A stretch of DNA of 64,000 nucleotides, from assembly GCF_014805685.1 (NCBI RefSeq), contig NC_060892.1, positions 2,108,490-2,172,489 of the forward strand, read 5' to 3'. Of this stretch, positions 12,162 to 64,000 are shown in pieces; the stretch's first letter is position 1; each line of letters starts with the position of its first letter. This DNA comes from Silurus meridionalis (Eukaryota; Chordata; Actinopteri; Siluriformes; Siluridae). The position numbers were made by a program, and so were the translations under genes. The notes below the pieces were generated by a model, which saw only the letters and a list, made by a program, of their open reading frames with translations, did no database searches and was not told where the DNA came from.

Positions 12162-12767
12162 CTATAAATAACGCTCATTCATTAATTTCAAGTCTTTATT
12201 CAACAACTGCTCACTAATGACGTCAACGAGCCTTTAAATCTCTCATCCCGTGTCCTGGCTTGGACTCTGCTTTGTCCTGAACTCCAGTTCCTGCTACAGT
12301 CTGTTTGCTGATGGCTTCACTTTGTGTCTGCATCGTGGTATTGAGGTTGGTTTGCCTTTTTGACTCGTCTGCCTCAGACGTTCAATAAAAAAACAAAGCA
12401 AACAGACCTGTATTTGCATCCCACACTGTCCCTGTCTGACACCGACCTAAAGACCAGGACAAATAACACAAACAATAAACACAAAAACGAGAATAATAGT
12501 GAATGGAAATCAAGTAACAGATGATTCTGATGTGAACACAATACCACTGCAATACCTGTAGTCTTTATACAATCTGTAATAGAGCTCATCTCAAGTAGGC
12601 GATTTAGTATTGAAGCAAGATTTCACGAAAATGTACAAATAGATACACACCGTATACACTGTGGGACACCTGACTTTCACATCCGTATTCAATTAAATGC
12701 AATATTTTACCAATAGACATTGTTGTAGAGCAACTTCACAGGATTGAACGAGCTTCGTGTATTTAAT
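11299..12767. other. Upstream region, no coding exon seen; CA microsatellite
   Basis: GC-rich to about 11350, then AT-rich sequence, the CCAAT pair (11775-11850) and a CA repeat at about 12128-12161. An AATAAA-containing stretch near 12380 may be the end of a retroelement, but no terminal repeat or coding match is visible. Confidence 0.4.
11775..11850. promoter_or_regulatory. CCAAT-box pair with CRE-like motif
   Basis: AGCCAATCA occurs twice, near 11804 and 11837, about one-third of a hundred bases apart, next to a TGACGTAG motif near 11790. This is the usual make-up of an NF-Y/CREB-type vertebrate promoter. It lies about 0.5 kb upstream of the ETS block and may belong to the same minus-strand gene. 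Confidence 0.4.
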
Positions 12768-12873
12768 CTGATGTGTATTTATCTCTGATGAGCAGTCTGG
12801 GGTGAGCGTGGAAAGGAAAAACTCCCATAGATATCGAGAAACCTGGACAGGAACCAGACTCAAAAAAGAGGAA
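12768..12873 (+). repeat. Dispersed fish repeat (CTGATGAGC...AACCAGACTC type)
   Basis: It shares a diverged AAGGAAAAACTCCC and GGAACCAGACTC with copies near 43575, 45340 and 59930. This family also carries TTTATTTGTATTGCGCTTTT where complete. I cannot assign its class. Confidence 0.55.
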
Positions 12874-12879
12874 CCCATG

Positions 12880-13262
12880 CTTATTCGGGTGAATGTGGTT
12901 CTTTCTGAAAAAAGTTGGAGGCACACATGTGTGAAGGATGTCTTTGGATGCCATAAAACTGTCCCTTAAATTAAACTAGGAGACCTAGGCATAAACCTAG
13001 CTCCATGAAGATATGCTCTACATGTGTTCGAGTGAAAGATCTCCTGCTATAGAGCTCTGAATCTCAACCTGATTTTTCTCATATACATCAGTACCTGACT
13101 TTACTAACACCTGAATGAATCTTCACACATCTCCCCAAAATCTGGAGAAACAATTCACCAGAAGAGTATAGGGTTTGGAGTAAATGGAGAAAATGTGGAA
13201 TGGGAGCTCAATAAAAGAAGCACATACCAATCGTATAGTCAAGGTGTCCAAATTTTTGTGGA
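12880..13262 (+). mobile_element. Short Tc1-like relic
   Basis: It contains the family's diagnostic blocks: CTCCATGAAGATATGCT, AGATCTCCTGCTATAGAGCT and a terminal AAGGTGTCCAAATTTTTGTG. The sense of the ancestral transposase is +. Confidence 0.65.
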
Positions 13263-13659
13263 ACTTGTATGAAAATGTTGCAGTTTGATCCCTGGAAAGG
13301 AATAAGCGTGGGAATATCCTGCTTTCTTCCCAAATAAACAGGTTCTTGAAGGGTTTACACTGGTTGTTCCTGCAGGTGCAGGTTTGGATTGAGCTCTGCA
13401 GGAGTAGAAAGGATTACGCAGGTCTCTACATGTTGGTTGGTCTGTAACAGAAAATGACATGGGAGCTGATGCAAAGGCTCATAATAGACACAAGGTGGCG
13501 CTCTATAACAAACCATTAAAATCAGAGAACAGGAACCAGCATGGACATGAGGAAGACTTGGATCACTTGAGATTAGACAGGCTAAATCTTTGTGTTTTTA
13601 AATCTGATTTTATAAACTTACTTTTTCAGGATGGTTTTCAGGTGAATTGTAATTTATTA

Positions 13660-13712
13660 TTATAATAATAATAATAATAATTATTATTATTATTATTATT
13701 ATTATTTATTTT
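13660..13712. repeat. AAT/ATT inverted microsatellite
   Basis: About eight AAT units are followed directly by about ten ATT units, so each strand can fold into a hairpin. Confidence 0.85.
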
Positions 13713-14142
13713 GTAATATCTGGTCAAATGTATATTTTGCATTGTAAATCATTCATCCACAAATAAAACCTTGCAAATTATACTGAAAGTGAATTATTCC
13801 TAAAAGAAATGTTGTCATTAGAAAAATCAAAATATTAATTAACAACAAAAAGAATGAAATTCTGTGGAGAAATTCCCTGTACATATATGCCCCTGCTTTT
13901 GTTTTCATATGATGTGTATTTTGATTATGTTTCCAGGGAAAGAAAGGAAACATTTACCCCTTTTCTTTTTTTTCAGGTTAGATTTTATATTATATGATTA
14001 GGTTAAATTTAGATTTGCATTGTTTGTTTATATGGTGGAATTTAGCTGTTATCTTCTTTTAATAATTAAAATAACCCCACAAAATATTACTATTAAAAAC
14101 AAAACAAACACAGAAAACCAATGAACAGAATCACCATAATCC
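13713..14142. other. No gene seen
   Basis: AT-rich sequence with no supportable feature. Confidence 0.5.
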
Positions 14143-14620
14143 TCGAACCTCGAAACTCGCGACCTTCACACTCGTGACCTTCACACTCGTGACCTTCACA
14201 CTCGTGACCTTCACACTGTGACCTTCACACTCGTGACCTTGATAGTTCGCAACTTTTTCATTTGGAACCGGATTAAGAGTTAAAACAGATAGTTGGCGAG
14301 AAGCCAACTTTAAATTATAATATATATTAAAATATAATAATTCTATAAAATAAACTGCATAAAAATATTTGAAAAACTATTTTATTATTTAATTATTTAT
14401 TTAAAGTAGTAAATAAAACATTTCAGCGAGTAATTCACAATTGTTGTTGAGTTTACAGAACAGTACATGTTTAAATCCCCTTGAAAAAGGAAACATCAAA
14501 AGGAGAGTCAAATCTTCGCCCTCGCGAGTTTCGTGGCTGCACTGTACACGTATTCGTACTAACATTTTTCGGTACGGGGCTTTAGGTTCAGTACACACGT
14601 GTCCCGAATGCAGTCCTGAA
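14143..14620 (-). mobile_element. Non-autonomous DNA element with internal 15-bp tandem repeat
   Basis: It begins CCTCGAACCTCGAAACTCGC, then about five copies of a 15-base unit (CGTGACCTTCACACT, 14168-14240), then AGTTGGCGAGAAGCC. Near the far end it reads CCCTCGCGAGTTTCG. The same order, in reverse, is found at 56138-56455, so the two are copies of one element. Its superfamily is not clear. Confidence 0.6.
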
Positions 14621-15029
14621 TGTCTGTTTCCCTCAGGAACGTATTAAGTGGCGGACCGTTTGTTTAGTCTCCGCCTTGCACTTTGAGCTCATTTTATTAT
14701 GATTATTATTAAACTTGAAAACATTCACAACAACGGCAGAGGTATAAAAAACTAGAGTTAGCGCAGTGTCACTGCATCATAATGGATTCTTTAGCGTTTT
14801 TTTTTCAAGCTTCAAGAATTTCTCTTAAAATGAGAAAATCGTGGCCACATATCGAATGAGGGAACGAATGAAGGACGGAAGAAATGAAGACATTTGTTAA
14901 AAGCTGCTGAATAAATTGAAAATGTTTATATTAAATGTAAAACACACACACGTGGATATTTGTGTCATATTTCATCCGTTCGTATCTTCACGTTTCATAA
15001 AAACAACAAAAAAATTGAAGAATCAAAAA
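14621..15029. other. No gene seen
   Basis: Unique sequence between two transposon fragments, with no exon or promoter signal that I can support. Confidence 0.45.
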
Positions 15030-15480
15030 CAAAAGTTTGTGGACACACGATTCTTTGTGGAGATGAATTCATCCTCAAGGGTGTTAGTAAGATGTAGGTG
15101 ATGTGAGGAGGCCTGGGGTGTGGTCATTGTTCACATTTATCATATACAATAGGGTTGAGAGCAGTAGCAGGAGATCTTCCACACCATCCCATGTAAAGCT
15201 GATCTGCATGGTTCATGGTGGAACAGGTTTCAAGTGAAGGGAAAAATCTTATGACACAGTTTCCAAGTACAAGTGTGTGCCTCCAAAATTGTGCTAACAT
15301 TTTGAGGAAGAACCATCATTCACCCTCTATTTGAGTCTGGTTCCTCCAAAGGTCCTTCATACCATCGATGGGAGTGTTTCCTTGCCATGGTCCTCCCAGG
15401 CTCAGGAGATCTTTCACTTCATCCAATGTAAAACATATCTTTGTGGAGCTGGATTTGTGCACAAGGACGTTTTGTTCTTC
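15030..15480 (-). mobile_element. Short Tc1-like relics (two fragments)
   Basis: GGGTGTTAGTAAGATGTAGG, TGAGGAGGCCTGGGGTG and AGCAGGAGATCTTCCACACC belong to the dominant Tc1-like family. A second partial copy (15340-15480) repeats the GGAGATCT and CATATCTTTGTGGAGCTGG blocks. It lies just upstream of the pacs2 CpG block. Confidence 0.6.
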
Positions 15481-15769
15481 TAGGATTGTCTTCTTCTTCC
15501 TCGTGTATTTAAGCAGCACGAGATTTGTCTAATGAATGCATTTGTCTCAAAGAGTGCCGATGGGGGTTTCTAGCAGGGTTCCTACAAGCCCAGGAACACA
15601 TGGCCTTCTGAAACCGTGGATCAGTGGCTCCACCAAGCGGCCACGCTCTAAAACCAGCTTGCACATTTTTGTGTTGAATGAAGCTCCGCCTCTGAGAGCG
15701 TCGGAGAAGATAAGCAGTGTGTAAGTGTGGATCTGAGTCCGAGATGATCCTCCAGCGAGGGGGTTAGGA

Positions 15770-62958
<47,189 letters not shown>

Positions 62959-63077
62959 GTCAGTGTCTGTCTCTCCTCTCTCTCTTTCACTCGCGACGCT
63001 GGTCTCGTTATCGTTGTGTTCAGTGAGATGGAATCAGACCCAGCGAGAGCTCTATTACACTTCGCTCGAGTGCTCTA

Positions 63078-63078
<1 letters not shown>

Positions 63079-63119
<41 letters not shown>
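63079..63119 (+). repeat. TG microsatellite
   Basis: About 20 TG units in intron 11. Confidence 0.92.
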
Positions 63120-63121
<2 letters not shown>

Positions 63122-63244
63122 AGAATCAGTGTGTTAATGGCTGATGAAGCTGCTGCCTCATTGAGCCACGGCTTCACAGCAACTCCTGCTGAGACGATGA
63201 GGTACACATGCAGCTCATGTAAAAAAAGAACTATATATCAGCTC

Positions 63245-64000
63245 ATGACTGTGAGGCCACGCCACCTTTATTAGGACTGACAGGAGAAGAAGACACACCT
63301 CCTTTATTGGGACTAGCAGACATCAAAGCCACGCCTTCTTTATTGGAAATTAAAGGAGCAGAGGCCATAGGACTTAACTGGGAATGATGATCACAGAAGC
63401 CACGCCTTTTTTATTGGGATTGACAGCAGCAGAGGACATGCCTCCTTTATTGCGATTGTTAAACAAAGAGGCCACACCTTCTTCAATGGTACTGACAGAA
63501 GAGGCCACACCTTTATTGGTACTGACAGGAGAAGAGGCCACACCTCCTTCATTGGTACTGACAGAAAAAGAGGCCACACCTCCTCATTGGTACTGACAGA
63601 AGAGGCCACACCTTTATTGGTACTGACAGGAGAAGAGGCCACACCTCCTTCATTGGTACTGACAGAAAAAGAGGCCACACCTCCTCATTGGTACTGACAG
63701 AAGAGGCCACACCTCCCTCATTGGTACTGACAGAAGAGGCCACACCTCCTTAATTGGTACCGACAGGAGTAGAGGCCCAAAATTCTTCATTGGAACTAGC
63801 AGACTCAGAAGCCACACCTTTTTTATTGGGACTGACAGGAGAAGAGGCCACACATCCTTTATTGGGACTGACAAGAGCAAAGGCCATAAGTCCTGTTCTG
63901 GGAGTTGACAAGCACAGAAGCCACACCTCCTTTATTGGAAGTGACACAACAGGAGGCCACGCCTTCTTTATTGGAATTGAAAGGAGCAGCGGCCATGCAT
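63245..64000. repeat. Minisatellite of ~36-bp units, continues past window
   Basis: Units of the type GAGGCCACACCTCCTTTATT followed by GGTACTGACAGGAGAA repeat about 20 times with length variation (about 25-55 bases). Units at 63500-63720 are most alike and those at the edges more diverged. Each keeps GCCAC(A/G)CC and ATTGG. The minus-strand open frames here are repeat artefacts. Confidence 0.92.

Noticed and set aside
63124..63201. Candidate pacs2 exon 12 after the second TG repeat (TTTAG acceptor, GAG|GTACAC donor)
   Set aside because: In the phase left by exon 11 it meets a TGA after six codons. The open phase needs two extra bases that no donor supplies, and the translation does not resemble PACS.
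63374..63947. Overlapping minus-strand frames with repeated VSTNEGGVAS-like units
   Set aside because: They are translations of the 36-bp minisatellite in different frames.
63245..64000. CRISPR-like regular repeat pattern
   Set aside because: Units are contiguous and diverged with no unique spacers, and the DNA is vertebrate.

Overview
This window is vertebrate nuclear DNA, almost certainly from a ray-finned fish. It has long introns, canonical GT-AG exons, many CA/TG and TA microsatellites, tRNA-derived SINEs, and a dense load of dead Tc1/mariner-type transposon copies. The mix of Tc1-like relics and SINE tails suggests an ostariophysan, perhaps a catfish; that placement is inference only. 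There is no prokaryotic or viral gene content, CRISPR array or operon.

Layout. (1) 1-7,200 holds transposon fossils (mariner end, SINE, two decayed Tc1 transposases) and no gene I can support. (2) 7,249-10,973, minus strand, holds an unidentified small multi-exon gene. Its exons join in phase to about 88 codons. Two further exons sit downstream of an in-frame TGA. Its upstream region (11,013-11,298) is a 143-bp tandem duplication carrying ETS-type CCGGAAGT sites and splice donors. (3) 15,770 to beyond the right edge, plus strand, holds the 5' half of a PACS-family sorting-adaptor gene, best matched to pacs2. Eleven coding exons (15,858-62,958) join in phase to 424 codons and cover the N-terminal tail, the cargo-binding region, the acidic autoregulatory cluster and part of the middle region. 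The C-terminal half lies outside the window.

The roughly 46 kb of PACS intron is mostly transposon debris. At least 25 fragments belong to one short Tc1-like family, with hAT-like, piggyBac-like, mariner, RTE-type LINE and SINE copies among them. Several are nested with readable target-site duplications, which gives a relative insertion order. The most unusual structure is an inverted, partly decayed copy of PACS exon 2 with its upstream intron, lying antisense in intron 1 about 3.5 kb before the real exon. Other notable features are a 1.8-kb TG-rich minisatellite (25.1-26.9 kb), a CCAAT-containing minisatellite running off the right edge (63.2-64.0 kb), and exon acceptors whose upstream tracts are microsatellites (exons 2, 4 and 11).

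All calls come from reading the sequence, splice-site consensus and remembered family sequences; no database search was run. Edges of repeats are approximate unless a terminal repeat or target duplication is described.
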